Part shown: in pieces, positions 23,075 through 34,882 of the stretch
Layout of the letters: the number at the start of each line of letters is the position of its first letter
How positions within the stretch are numbered: the stretch's first letter is position 1
Assembly: GCA_951213105.1 (NCBI GenBank)
Contig: OX578139.1
Location: forward strand, 70,350,754-70,414,753
Source: Amaurobius ferox
Taxonomy: Eukaryota; Arthropoda; Arachnida; Araneae; Amaurobiidae
Length of the DNA stretch: 64,000 bases
Direction of reading: 5' to 3'
Position numbers and translations under genes: made by a program
The notes under the pieces: model-generated
The model's database searches: none
Seen by the model: the letters and a program-made list of their open reading frames with translations, nothing else
What the model was told of the DNA's origin: nothing

Positions 23075-23797
23075 AGATTTTAATCGAAAATTATGCATAA
23101 ACTACTGTATGTACAATAAAACCCATCTCTAGCATATCTGTTACAAATGAGTAACTATAGACCAAGACTAAGGAAAAAGATAGAAGATAACATATCACTA
23201 CAATGGAAAGGGGGATGAGAAGAATATTAGGATACAAAATTCACAATTAAAAGTATATAAATATAAATAAAAATAAAAAGAAAACAAGGCAAAAATGAGA
23301 AAAGGCAATAATAATTAGCTCAAGATAAAAGATTAAGACATAGAGAACAATCAATTGAAACTACACAAAAAATGGCGGTTAGTTCGAAATTGCATTCTCA
23401 TGAGGACAGTCATACAATTCGAATTAAAACCGATAGAATAGCTAGTTTCTGACAATGGCGATAGTATTTAACTATATATATATTATCATAAATATCAGGA
23501 AACTTACTCCCCAATACGGACAGCTGGTTCCCTTGAAACTTTCAGTACTTGCATATGTTCTACAGTGTGGAAAAGCTTACCGGGTCCGTAGGTTTCCTCC
23601 TTAAAAGAAATCAGTCGATTTAACAATCGGTATTCTAGGCGTAGAAGTACTTTATTTAGAAGGCGACAGAGCGCTAGTAGTCCGCGTTATATTTCCCTGC
23701 TTTCATTTGAATGGATCAGAATTGGAGGGATCATGGTACATATGTTTAACAGCGACGCATTACAGAGTCCCCTTTGACGATAAGAGCTTGCAATTGA
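23075..23797. other. Unassigned DNA
   Basis: No feature recognised. The last ~40 bases match the spacer that precedes tRNA-like units elsewhere (GATAAGAGCTTGCAATT). Confidence 0.4.
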
Positions 23798-23872
23798 GTC
23801 CTAGTAGCTCGCTCAACGGTAGAGTGTCTGCTGGTCAGTTCGGAGATCCAGGAATCGATTAACAGTTGGGGC
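23798..23872 (+). repeat. Isolated tRNA-like segment of the 370 bp unit
   Basis: GTCCTAGTAGCTCGCTCAACGG, here with a four-base GCTC duplication, continues through CAGTTCGGAGATCCAGG to TTGGGGC. The B box is damaged. The flanking sequence matches the other units, so this is a dispersed single unit in the opposite orientation. Confidence 0.6.
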
Positions 23873-25359
23873 AGCAAGGCTCTTTACAGCATCACTACAG
23901 ATGTATGTACTCAAGCGAACGAGTAGACCTCTGTAGGGTAGCCTGAGCATTTTATTTTAAGTTCCATCAATCGGATTTCAGCAGTATTGATGTATATTGT
24001 CAGCCATGAATAGTTCATGTAAAAGGCAAATATATTTCTCTGTACTCGATTCTATCGAATGTATTTCAGCAATTTTTGTGTATATTGTTAACCATGGATA
24101 AACTGCTACAAAGTCATAGTAAAAATATCGCAGATATTGTAAGTTAATAACATTACCAAGAGGCGATCGAGCTTGTTCCGAAGGCAGAGAGTATTAATAA
24201 TGATATTTTAGAAGAAAACTCTAAACGGATGCTTTTGTTTTAAAACCAAGAGCACATTTTTATTGACTCCCAGATATGCAGTTACTAAACATATTAACGT
24301 CTCACGATATATGTAGTTTTTAAATTTTAGGGGTGCCACATTCCAAAATATTTGATTTGAGAGATTTGGAATTCATGAAAAGGTTCATCGTTCAACAGAA
24401 GGAAACTGTAGTTTTCCGATATTTGGTACTTTCGGGGTGAGTTACACCAAAATATTCGATTTACCAAATATGGAAAGTAAACGCCTTTTAAGTGAGAAAG
24501 TGATATGGAATCAGATACATGGCTCAATAATAAAAACAGTTAAGATAGAAACTGCATCTAGTGCAATTTGGATGATAATGCAGACGATATATTCTATAAT
24601 TCTACCCATTTAACAACGAAATCGTTTAAATGTTCACAATTATATAAATATATAAACAACTTTTAGGCGCTTGTTTATTGAGACACTGTTGATTTTCTAG
24701 AGTTGTTTAGCTAGTAAAATATATTATCTGTATGTTCTTTGTGCTTTCTAATTAATTTGAATTGTTCTCCTTACTTGATTTTTCTATTTCCTGTTTCCCT
24801 AAATCATCATGTTCCTTTAAAAAAACGCATAATTACTCCAGTATAGATCGCCTTTTGGTAAAATTGATCGAGAATCTCTTATATTTCGCAGGGGCATTGG
24901 TCCGAGCAAAATTTTCTTGGGTTTAATATATTTAAAGTTTAAATATCAAAATAATAAAATGTCTTGATTAATTTAACTTGGTGCTGCCCGAATAATCATT
25001 CTTATTTAAAAGCAGCGAATGTTTTAATTAATTCAACTGAAATTATCCACATTTATAAAGGTAATCCGAAATGCTAAACCCTCTGCTACTTTCAAATGTA
25101 AACAGTGACTAAATTGATTAAAGATTTAATTAAAATGAGTTTAAATTTTTCATTAGACAGAATAAGTTAAGAATAAAGAGCAACAGTGAATGTTTTTCTG
25201 AGATATGAACAAGGAAATTGTTTAATGGAAACAAAGAATGAAATCTTTAATAAATTATTTTGTCATTCCATGTTAAAAGCAAATGAGGTGAATTGTTGTA
25301 AATGAATTATTTTTCATTTTTACAGTAATATTATTTAGAACTTTATAATCACCAATGTA
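23873..25359. other. Unassigned AT-rich DNA
   Basis: No coding or RNA signature. Two loosely similar stretches around 23965 and 24065 (TTTCAGCA-x-TGTATATTGT) may be a decayed duplication. Confidence 0.4.
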
Positions 25360-26744
25360 CACTGCTCACAACTCAAATCGCAGCACCATAAAGTTGTAGG
25401 TGTAGCTTTTTGTAAAGCAGGCATTGGAAACAACAAGGCGAGATATACGAATGATCGCAGTTTTGTTACGCATAGTGACGTAACACCTTGCCGAGCAGCA
25501 TAAAAGCGTCAGGTCAAGGAGGAGATATATCACAGCTAAATTGTAGAGTCATTGGTTTCGGGTTGTAAAAATCATCACAGTATGCCAAGAGTACGTCGAC
25601 GTACCGCATACGTTCAGTTGTCGTCAACTAAAGGGCAACAAACCATTGTTTTACATGAGGGTGGATTGAACCTTCGAAGGATCGCTGAACTAAAGGGTCG
25701 TGATGTGAGCACAGCTCAACGGTGTGTGTTACGGTTCGTGAGAGACAACGAAACGACACGGAGATCAGGTAGAACAGTTTTCAGGTGTACCACACCACGT
25801 GAAGATTCTATACTTCTGAGAAGCGTTGCACGGGAGCCGTTTACCACAACAACCGTGTTATAATGACATTTACCTCACACTACCAGTAAAACGAAAACGT
25901 TCGCATGACGCAGGACTCCGAGGTAGAAGACCTTTTTGACACCTACCATTTCAGCGTCTTCACAGGTTACGTCGCCTCCAGTGTTGTCAAATGAGATGCA
26001 ATTGGTCGACAGAATGGTGAAACATTCTGTCCACGGATGAATCACGATTCTGTTTTGGCATGCCAGATGACCATACTCGCGTATGGCGGCGCTTTCAACA
26101 ACGCCAATAGGAAGCTTTTTCTATCAGTCGCCACACAGCCTCCTAAGTGGTATCATGGTTTGGGGTGGTATAACATTTGGTGGACGAACACCTTTGGTCC
26201 ACGTTTCTAGCAGTATCACGGCACAACGATACGTCTCTGCCATTGTGAAACCTGTAGTACAGCCATATCTGTCAACCAGGCATGGACTGCTTTTTTAGCA
26301 GGATAATGACATACCACATACTGAACGGGTAACTATAAATTGTCTGCAAGGTTTTGATATCCTGCCTTGGTCAGCATATTCTCCGGATTTCTGGCCAATT
26401 CAGCATATCTGGAACACCATGAGTCGCCTATTAAGAGAACTCCCAATTCCAGCAAACCATATTCAGTTAAGTTACAAATCCAATTACATGCTATGTGGAA
26501 TACCATCCCTCAGCACACCATTGACCATCTCATTGACGGTATTCCTCGTCGTATTCAATCCTGCATAGCCGCTTATCGGTTGGCCTGTTCCATATTGATC
26601 TAATGTCAATAATGTTCCGTGCTTTCATTTTCCAGGTATGATTTGTTGATCATTTGCATATCTCCATGTTATAATTATATTCTGTGAATTTCATGAGGAT
26701 ACATCAATTTCTTCATGGTGTTGCGATTTCAGTTGTGAGCAGTG
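25360..26744 (+). mobile_element. Tc1-like DNA transposon with intact terminal repeats, TA-flanked
   Basis: The ends are inverted repeats: the left starts CACTGCTCACAACTCAAATC and the right, reversed, CACTGCTCACAACTGAAATC, with about 33 of 36 bases matching. TA lies on both sides (25358-25359 and 26745-26746). The length of 1385 bp is close to that expected for a complete Tc1 element. The transposase inside is disabled. Confidence 0.9.
25582..26603 (+). pseudogene. Tc1-like transposase, broken
   Basis: The start MPRVRRRTAYVQLS opens an N-terminal helix-turn-helix region (about residues 15-55, with LHEGGLNLRRIAELKGRDVS). After stops near 25863 the frame continues piecemeal: RRLQ then CNWS; LSTDESRFCFG with the first catalytic Asp; IMVWGGITFGG; QDNDIPHT with the second Asp; WSAYSPDF; and a C-terminal LIDGIPRRIQSCIAAY in yet another frame. 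The third catalytic acid, normally Glu in the PIEH block, reads PIQH, so Gln replaces it. Several stops and at least two frameshifts make it non-functional. Terminal repeats are much better preserved than the gene, as in a copy mobilised in trans or an old insertion. Confidence 0.85.
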
Positions 26745-26746
26745 TA

Positions 26747-27378
26747 TATCCATAGAAGTGATTTGCATTTCTCAGTAAATGTATGGTTGGGGGGGGGCAT
26801 AATTTAATACGTATTCCTACTCAAACATGCTTTCTTAAAGCCAAAAATTAATTATAATATCTTGCTTTTTTGATGCCCTATTAATATTAATAGGGTATAT
26901 AACTTCATAAATTATGTAAAATACATTGCTTTATGAGTTTTGTTTGTCCCCGTAGTTAAGCTTATCAAATTTATTTAGATTCACACTAGCAAGTCCAGAG
27001 ACAGGCAATAATGATTTCAAATGGTTTATTCCATCTGAGGAACCGCGTACTATATTATTAAATCGATTAATAGGTGACGACCAAGCAACTGAAGATCTAT
27101 CGAAGAAATCAACGAAACATCCGGGACATAATTACACAGTCGAGACTCTCCCAAAAAGCACACTCTCTAAAACTTTGATTCCATCCCAAATATAATTCGC
27201 AAGCTTGTCATACTGACGCTGTAATTGATCACTTAGTCGAAGATTAGATATAGTTTTCTCTTATTTAGCCTATCCGTCCAGCTCACTAAAGCTGGACGAC
27301 CACGGTAATTAAGAAAACATATGTTGTTAGATTACAGTAAAATCATAATTTAATGCAAATGAGGAAAATAACAAAAAA
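26747..27378. other. Unassigned DNA
   Basis: A G-run at ~26789 and AT-rich sequence. No gene seen. Confidence 0.4.
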
Positions 27379-28169
27379 TCTGATGTGGGCAACACATGAC
27401 TTTCCTTATATAATGTAATTAATTTACTACTTTTACAGTAAAAAAAAGTAGGTTTTTCTTATAGTAGATACTAATATTCTTTCCAAGATATTAAATTTTC
27501 GACAATAAGTCGTCATTTTTATCCATTTGGCGAGATTTTCGTTAATTTGGCAACATTTCAAAAAGTCGCCAAGTTGGCGACATTCCGCCAAATTCGTCGC
27601 CAAAATCTCGCCAAGCGTTATGCACTAAGAAATAAGTTATTCTTACAGCAGATAAATGACTATTGGCGTTCAAACACAAAGGTATTACTAAAAGTATATT
27701 TTTTCATGAATGGAATGAGCTAGTTCCACGAGAATGATGTAACCCAATTTATCGCATGGTATTACATATGAAAAGTGAACATGTTTCTCAATAGGAAATT
27801 TTTTTTATATGACTTTTTGATAATTTTTTTTTTAAAATGAACAATACCTCGAGAACGGTTCATGTTAGCGTTCTAAAATTTATGTCAATCGTTTTTTAAT
27901 GAAAAATTACATAAGAAATGTCTATTTGCGTAACTTTATTAGTGGTTTTGATTTTTTGACGATTTTTTCAAAATTTCATTCGAAAATTTAGGGGGGTTCT
28001 TAACATTCGATTGCATATAAAAGCAATAGGCTTCCAGTGTTTACGGATTGTGATTTTTGTACCAAATTTGGTTCGAATCGGTCCATTCGTTCGTCAGTTA
28101 TCGTTTCCACAGACTCATTGACACACACACACACACACACACATACTTTCACACACACACACACACATA

Positions 28170-28226
<57 letters not shown>

Positions 28227-28364
28227 ACACACAGACATCACTTCAAAAATGTTTGATTCGTGATCAGGAATGCTTGAAACGTGCTCTCCCGTCGAAAACT
28301 CGAATTCGAATTTTCGACCCCGTCACAATACTTTCCTTATACATTATGTATATAAGGAAAGTAA
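27379..28364 (+). mobile_element. Family A element (A3), longest (CA)n tract
   Basis: Complete from TCTGATGTGGGCAACACATG to GGAAAGTAA, with all family landmarks. The (CA)n tract at 28121-28231 contains two ACTTT interruptions of the kind seen in other copies. Its 3' end faces the 3' end of A4. Confidence 0.9.
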
Positions 28365-28612
28365 AAATAGGTTATTGTGACCTTAAACTTCATAGGTCAG
28401 CTGCTCTGTTTTTCTGGTCCGGATGGTGGATGTTTTTTTTTTTTCTAAATGCAGAAGTTTCATTTTACATTTATGCTGACTTATTTTATTCCCGGTTACT
28501 TAATATCAGATGTTTGAATAATTATTTTGTAACAAAATTGTTTATATAAAAATTCTTTTTAAATTACTTAAAAATTAGGATAATTTTTTTATTATCAATC
28601 TAGAAAGAACTA
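28365..28612. other. Spacer between converging A elements
   Basis: No feature recognised. It forms the loop of an inverted repeat of ~1 kb arms. Confidence 0.5.
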
Positions 28613-29554
28613 TTACTTTCTTTTATATAGTAAATTGTATATCGTATAAGGGAAGTATTGTGGTGGTGTCGAATATTAGGATTCGAGTTTTCGACGGGGA
28701 AACACGTTTCAAGCATCCCTGATTATGAATCGAACATTTTTAGGTGATGTATGTGTGTGTGTGTGTGTGTGTGTCAGCGAGTGTGGGGTTACGATATCTC
28801 ACGAACGAATAGAGCGATTCAAATGAAATTTAGTACAAAGATTACAATCCGTGAATGCTGTAAGCCTATTGTTTTTAAACACAATATAATGTTCAGAATC
28901 CCCTAAATTTTTGAGTGAAATTTTGAAAAAATCATCAAAAAATCAAAACCTTTAATAAAGTTGCACAAATAGACATTTATTATGTAATTTTTTCCTTAGA
29001 AAACGATTGATATAAACTTTAAAACGCTAGCATGAACCGTTCTCGAGATATTGCAGGATTTTCAAATAAATTTATCAAAAAATTCCATAAATTGAAAATA
29101 AAATATTAACTGTTAAGAAACATGTTCACTTTTCATATATAATATCATGTGATAAATTTAGTGACATCATCCTCGTGGATCTAGCTCGTTCCATTCATGA
29201 GAAAAGATACTTTGAGTAATACTTTTGTATTTGAACGCCAATAGTCATTTATCAGCTATAAGAATAACTTATCTCTCCGTCTATAACGCTTGGCGAGATT
29301 TTGGCTACGAATTTGCAACTTAGCGATTAAATTATTCAACTTAGCGATTTTTTAAATGTTGCCAAATTAACGAAAACCTCGTCACATGGACAGAAATGAA
29401 GCTAAATCAATGAAAATGACGACTAATTGACGAAAATTCAATATCTTGGAAGGAATATAAGTATCTACTATAAGAATAACATATTTTGTTTTTACTGTAA
29501 AAGTAGTAAATTCATTGCATTATATAAGGAAAGTCATGTGCTGCCCACATCAGA
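28613..29554 (-). mobile_element. Family A element (A4), inverted
   Basis: Minus-strand copy with intact 5' end (TCTGATGTGGGCAGCACATG read from 29554). The 3' hairpin is decayed at 28613-28660, where the arms no longer match fully. The (CA)n tract is short (28749-28774). Confidence 0.85.
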
Positions 29555-30251
29555 TTTTTTTTCCATTGAAAGAACTCATTTTCCATGGATAATGACATTG
29601 AAAGAACTAGATTTTTTCATATACCAGAAAGTAAATAAAACATTTTACTATTTAAATTTTTCATATAGCATATTACTATATTCTTTTACATTTTTCTTTA
29701 TTCCTGTATTTTAAATAGTATAACAAATGCTAAAATGTGCAAAAAGATTCTTAAGTGAAAATTCGTCACTCGGTTTTCTTTCTATATAGTTAGGCTGAAT
29801 AGTCAAAACTTCAAATTAAACTTCAGGGAGTAAGCCATTTTATAAATTTGCTTAACTTAAACTTGCTTAATTGAAATACTTTCTAATAAATTCTTAATAA
29901 TTGTGAATGGTGAAACAAGTTGTTAATGGCTTTAGGGAATAAAGTTTTCAAAGCATTATTTCTATATAGCAACTGCTACTTAACTGGAACTAGAAAAGTT
30001 AATGCAAAATGTGTGATTTGGAATAAAATAATTGAATAAACGTTCATTCTTCAGTTGTATTTAATGTAGTTTTGGGTTAATTATTTTTATTAGAAAAAAC
30101 ATTACTTGGTTTGCTTAAAGATATATTCGTTTAGGAATGTATTTATTTTTATCTTTATTTATGAACTCACTTGTTTAATATTTTATTAAACGCGTTTAAA
30201 TTTAGATTTTCCGACTCTTTTGTAATAATTTATAAATTATACTGTATAAGG
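29555..30251. other. Unassigned AT-rich DNA
   Basis: No recognisable feature. Confidence 0.4.
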
Positions 30252-30479
30252 CAGTGTTTTACAAACATTTTTTGGTCGCAGAGCCGTTTTGAAATTCAAT
30301 AAAATGATAGAACCTAAAAGGAGAAAAAGTCCATTGTGGTCCCAATCACGTATTCTCAATTTTACGTATATATATTTTTAATTTTTATGAAAATTAATAC
30401 GAAATTATCGCGTTGCGGAACCCCTTAAATACTGACACGGAACCTCGGGGTTCCGCAAGACACACTTTGAAAAAGACTG
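30252..30479. mobile_element. hAT-like MITE (probable)
   Basis: The left end CAGTGTTTTACAAACATTTT and the reversed right end CAGTCTTTTTCAAAGTG form imperfect inverted repeats; inside lie CGCAGAGCC and CGGAACCCC. The pattern CAGTGTTTxTCAAAC...GCGGAACCCC is typical of hAT non-autonomous elements. No clear 8 bp target duplication was found. Confidence 0.55.
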
Positions 30480-30913
30480 CAATGTATTACCGGACGTAGT
30501 TAGGATGTTGTCTGGATACCTCAGCGAGCATACATCAGCAATAATTAGGCGACTCAGGTTATATTCCTAATTTTGGCCGATTGCGACTTAAGAGATTAAT
30601 GGATTATAGCGTTGTAATGGTCAAATGGAGTAAAATGTTCTATGCCTAAAGAAAATCTTAGTGCGTCTTAAATAAGGATTTAAAAAATGATTTAAAAAAT
30701 GATTTACAAAATTAACTATTATTTAAAAGAACTATAATCTTGTAGTTCAGTATGACCATTTTAAAATTTTAAACTTTCTCAGCTTATATATTCAGTTTAT
30801 ATATATATATAAATAGGGTATATATAAAATAGGGGTCGCAATCCCCCTTGACCTTTCTGCAACCCTGTAAACACAATCATTCCACCTATATATTTTCTTT
30901 TTTCATTTTAAAT

Positions 30914-31016
<103 letters not shown>

Positions 31017-31192
31017 TTTCAGTAACATGCTTGCAAATGTTATACAGTGTACAGAAGGAGGCATAAATTTGATACTTTCCAAACATGTGAGACTCGATTT
31101 ATAGGTAATGGGAAAAATCTTAAATTTTGAAATTCTGTTTCGAAAATTTATAAATCACGGAGATTTTTGTTTCCTCTATAATATACAGCTGA

Positions 31193-31483
31193 TTGAGACT
31201 GAGAGTAAAGGATCTATTATACATAGACCAAAGTGCCGAAGACAGAAACTTTAAACTTTGTATACATCCTGTTGTTACTGTTCTTAATAACGCCTGTCCT
31301 TGTCCTAAGCTAGACCAAGTCCATGAGCTCATAAATCCCAAGAAAATCCAAACCCAACAGCGGTTCAGAGATAAGATCGTCCCGGGAGAGTCCCAGACAG
31401 TCAAGGAGATTTTAGGGAGAAGCCTCCACAAACTTGCACTGAGTGAAAATGGGAAAAACTTTTGGAACCCAGATCGAAAGTAA
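31193..31483 (+). other. Unrecognised open reading frame of 96 codons, doubtful
   Basis: The frame has more balanced base composition than its surroundings and reads, for example, CIHPVVTVLNNACPCPKLDQ and later KEILGRSLHKLALSENGKN. It has no ATG at its start (it opens with TTG after an in-frame TGA). A polypyrimidine-AG at 31170-31188 could be a splice acceptor, but the in-frame TGA at 31190-31192 lies between it and the frame. I recognise no domain. It could be a scrap of a host exon, a decayed element or chance. Confidence 0.2.
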
Positions 31484-31702
31484 AACATTTTAAATGCCCA
31501 CCAATGAACCTAAAAATAGAATAGAACCAAAAATATTTTAAATTTCCTTAATTAGGTTTACAATCAGCCGTTCTTGAGATATTTTAATCTTACAGTTACA
31601 GTAGACGATACATTTTATTATATGTTATAATGAAATTTATTTTTAGATTTTTGTTCATTGTGGTAACTTCGGTAATCAAATTACGTTTCATATATCGTTG
31701 TA

Positions 31703-32994
31703 CAGAATGTCGTTTGCACTTTATGGAAACGATTTTGATAATTAATTTTTTATGCATAAAGGACGTATTTCTTTCAGTTTGCTTCAATCTGATAGCCTTG
31801 ATTCTTGACTATAAATCTAGCTCGAATTTTCCTTAAAGTAAACTTTTCTTAGCACCGTCATGTCAATTTTATCCCATTCCTTTTGGGTCGTTCTCCAAAG
31901 CTCGTTCAGTGTTCTTGGATGCCGTTTTCCTAAGGCTCGTTTTAACAAACAGAAAGCGTAAAAGTACACAAAGAAGCGTCATGTGATTTTACAGGTATTT
32001 CATTAAATGGGATACATTTTATTCATGTTTCTGATTCTTTCTTTGCTAAATATGCGGCAGTTGACTTAAACGTATGACTAGAGGTTTTGTCCATACGAAG
32101 TTCAACTTTATTGATGCTCATTCCATATAAGGCTGGAATTTCTTCTTCAAAAATTGGTTCTAAAATATTCTGCTGATTGTAGAGTGAATTAATTTTAGCT
32201 TTACTTGAGGCTTTTTTGAGTTTTAATTTACCGTTGTAACAAAATCCTGCAACTATCATGAATCCCTTTGGGAACTTTTCTGTACATTGACGAAGCCATT
32301 TCGTACCGTCATTTTCGTCAGTTGAGAAATAGAAAATTGCTCATTTTATTACAATCATTTAAATACACTCACAAAGTGTTACCACAAATTTCCATTTATC
32401 AGCAGCTAGGTGTTTTTCATATAATTTTTCTACAATTTCTTTTACTTTCCGCAATATGCTTTGGAAAAAGCAGATAAACTTTCGATTTCAACATATATTT
32501 TAACTTCAAATCTTTATGAATGATTTTACTTACAGTGCCAGAAGACATTCTAAGTTTCGATGCAATGGATCTTTGAGTCGGTGGATTTTCTTTTAGGATC
32601 CGAGACTTCACTTTCTTGATATTTATTCGCATTCGAACAGTCTGATGATGCGATTTTGGGGCCATTGCTTCATTTTTACTTTCAGCTAAACGCTTTTTCC
32701 CTTTCAAATTTAATATATTAAAAATACCTTTCTTTGAAATGCAATAACCTCGATTTTTACATCGCTTTATAATTTGTTGATACGAATATTTTTCCTTGGA
32801 AAGAGCATTTACGTAACTCTTAAGCCATCTATCAATTTCAGGCGCCATTTTCAAAATAAATCTTTTATTCTACATTCCAATCAAAACAAAACAGTGGTAG
32901 GCGATTATATTGAAAATGCCAAATCTTTATCTCAAAATGCTAACGAGAAACATAAATACAAAAATCGGTTCCATAAAGTGCGAACGACCTTCTG
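31703..32994 (-). mobile_element. DD41D-type mariner element, TA-flanked, complete ends
   Basis: Terminal inverted repeats of ~34 bases: left CAGAATGTCGTTTGCACTTT and reversed right CAGAAGGTCGTTCGCACTTT, both followed by ATGGAA-CGATTTT. TA at 31701-31702 and 32995-32996. Length 1292 bp is typical of mariner. The transposase lies on the minus strand. Confidence 0.88.
31774..32854 (-). pseudogene. mariner-like transposase (DD41D spacing), broken
   Basis: From 32854 the frame begins KMAPEIDRWLKSYVNALSKE, with a helix-turn-helix region near residues 20-45 and a second around TQRSIASKLRMSSGTVSKII (residues ~90-110). After a frame break it resumes with MIVAGFCYNGKLKLKKAS, then VELRMDKTSSHT with a catalytic Asp. 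A TGA follows KKESET; the family's next block is still readable (IKCIPF, PVKS-DAS), then LLKRALGKRHPRTLNELW, and the frame ends near GYQIEAN with a stop at 31774. By flanking residues the third acid would lie 41 residues after the second, but it has been lost to a small deletion. Dead copy. Confidence 0.82.
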
Positions 32995-33297
32995 TAATTT
33001 GTTGGCTACTCTTCAAATCAAGCTATTGAAAAAATAATTCTATAATCAATTGATTTTTAGTTTAAAATACCTAAAAACATTGAAAATAAGACGTCATAAA
33101 GTGATTGGACATAAAATATTGTATTAATTACAGCGCTTTCCATGTTAACAAATCTGTAAAATGTGTGCCATTTTATGCTTAATTTCGAAACGACTTTTGA
33201 TATTCAGAACTTTTATTAAGTGTGCATGTATCACATTTAGCAGCCATAGCCATTTCAAAGCGTAGGTAAAATCAGATAGTAATATAAGTAGAATATA

Positions 33298-33567
33298 CAG
33301 GGTGTCCCAAAAACATGGACCTCCGCTTTTATTCCTTAAATATTGATCTTAGATATATATTATAAATTACAAAGTTGCGCAAAAAAGGGTACAGAATTTT
33401 AGGAAATCGATTAAAATTTTCAAGCGAATTAAATTTTAAGAAAGACAAAATTTAAATTTTTATACGGCTCTCGTACAAAAATGTTTCAAATGAGTAAAAT
33501 GTGTCCCAAACACTAATAAGGTGATGTTCAAAATTTCAGCATTTTATCAAAAAAAGTCCCAGACATA
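33298..33567. repeat. Left long inverted repeat of the DD41D mariner
   Basis: Pairs with 36559-36831, roughly 80% identity by eye. Matching ends after AAAAGTCCCA-AGATA. Confidence 0.85.
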
Positions 33568-33765
33568 CGAAAAGACAAAAATGCTGACTTTTCGATGCAT
33601 CGACATGGATTCTCAGAGGGGGAAAAATCATGTCGGCAGATAGCGTTCCAGGTGTCATACACAAATTACGAGAGAAAACAATGATTACATAAATGAATAA
33701 TAATTTTGCCATTTATTGGTACAAAAGTATCTACACTGTGTAGGAATAATAACTTTACACAAATA

Positions 33766-34825
33766 TTACAAAGCTTGTTTAAAATGTTTTCCATCCATGC
33801 CAATAGAGAGCTACATTACACCTGATAACACTTTTGTGCTCTCGATCAAGTTTTTGTTCGGTGAAGTCACGACAACCATCTTGAATGCGTTGTTGCAACT
33901 CTGCTTTACTTCAGGGTGGTGACAGATAAACAGTTGTGCATAAACGATCCCACAAATAAAAATCCATAGGCGCTAAATCAGACGATCTAGAGGGAAATTT
34001 GACTGGCCTATGCAAGCCAATCCACTTGTCTGAAAACTAGTTATTTAACCAGTGTTTCACAACTGTAGTATGGTGAGCTGGAAATCCGTCCTTTAGAAAC
34101 CATACATGTGGAAGTTCTGTTAGAGGCAGTTCATCTATAAAATCAGGAATGATATCATTCAGAATCTCATTAACATATCTGTCACCCGTCAACGTACCAT
34201 CATACAGTATGGGTCCAAGCAAGCGGTTTCTGAAAATACTACACCATATATTCACAGAAAATTGCTTCTGATGATGAATATCACGCACCACGAATATATT
34301 TGAGTCTGATAAGAAGTGCTCATTTTGAGAATTTATGCATCCATCTCGTTTAAAAAGCATTCATCAGTCCAAATTACGCTTTTCTGGAAAAATGGAGTTG
34401 TATCTTCCGGATTTAGAATCCAATTACAAAAATCTAGACGACGTTGATAATCTGTTGGCTCTTGTCCTTGCACACCATGAATGTTAAACGGATGACATTC
34501 ATTCAGTCTCAATATTCACCACACTACTGCACGTGCTACGTTCATTTCTGAAGCAACGGGACGAGCACTACTATGTGGATGACTGCAAAAGTAAGCCAAA
34601 ATATCAATTTCTACATCAGTTGAGTGAAGTCTGGGCCTACCTACACGATGTACGCTTCCTTTTTCACTCACTCGTTGCATCAATCGAGAAATAAATCTCC
34701 CAGAAGGATGTCGAGAATTGGGAAAAGTACGTTGGTATTCCAGTGCAATTTCGTTAGCATTACGATTGCATAAACTGTACAGCATAAGCATTTCAAAAAA
34801 GTTCTTCGTTGCTGTATTGCGACAT
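33766..34825 (-). pseudogene. mariner-like transposase, DD41D, near full length but broken
   Basis: The likely original start is ATG at 34825 (MSQYSNEELF); one extra base in a T-run then shifts the frame to EMLMLYSLCNRNANE. Next are an N-terminal helix-turn-helix region (EYQRTFPNSRHPSGRF, GRPRLHSTD; resembles the DUF4817-type domain from memory), VVWWILRLNECHPF, and WTDECF with catalytic Asp 1. Then come FSVNIWCSIFRNRLLGP, the Asp 2 block FLKDGFPAHH (usually QHDGAPAH), WIGLHRPV and SDLAPMDFYLW with Asp 3. Asp 2 and Asp 3 are separated by 41 residues. An in-frame stop follows KHWLNN. The C-terminal MDGKHFKQAL ends at 33766. Nothing suggests current activity. Confidence 0.85.
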
Positions 34826-34882
34826 GCTGTCGTTATAGGCTATCTACACTCTTAAAATGTAGCAGAAATGCGAAATACTTAA

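Noticed and set aside
28000..28549. Open frames on both strands encoding long His-Thr or Cys-Val runs (also at 3137-3493, 10272-10617, 52603-53007, 54675-55028, 58374-58607)
   Set aside because: They are translations of the (CA)n tract inside family A elements, not proteins.
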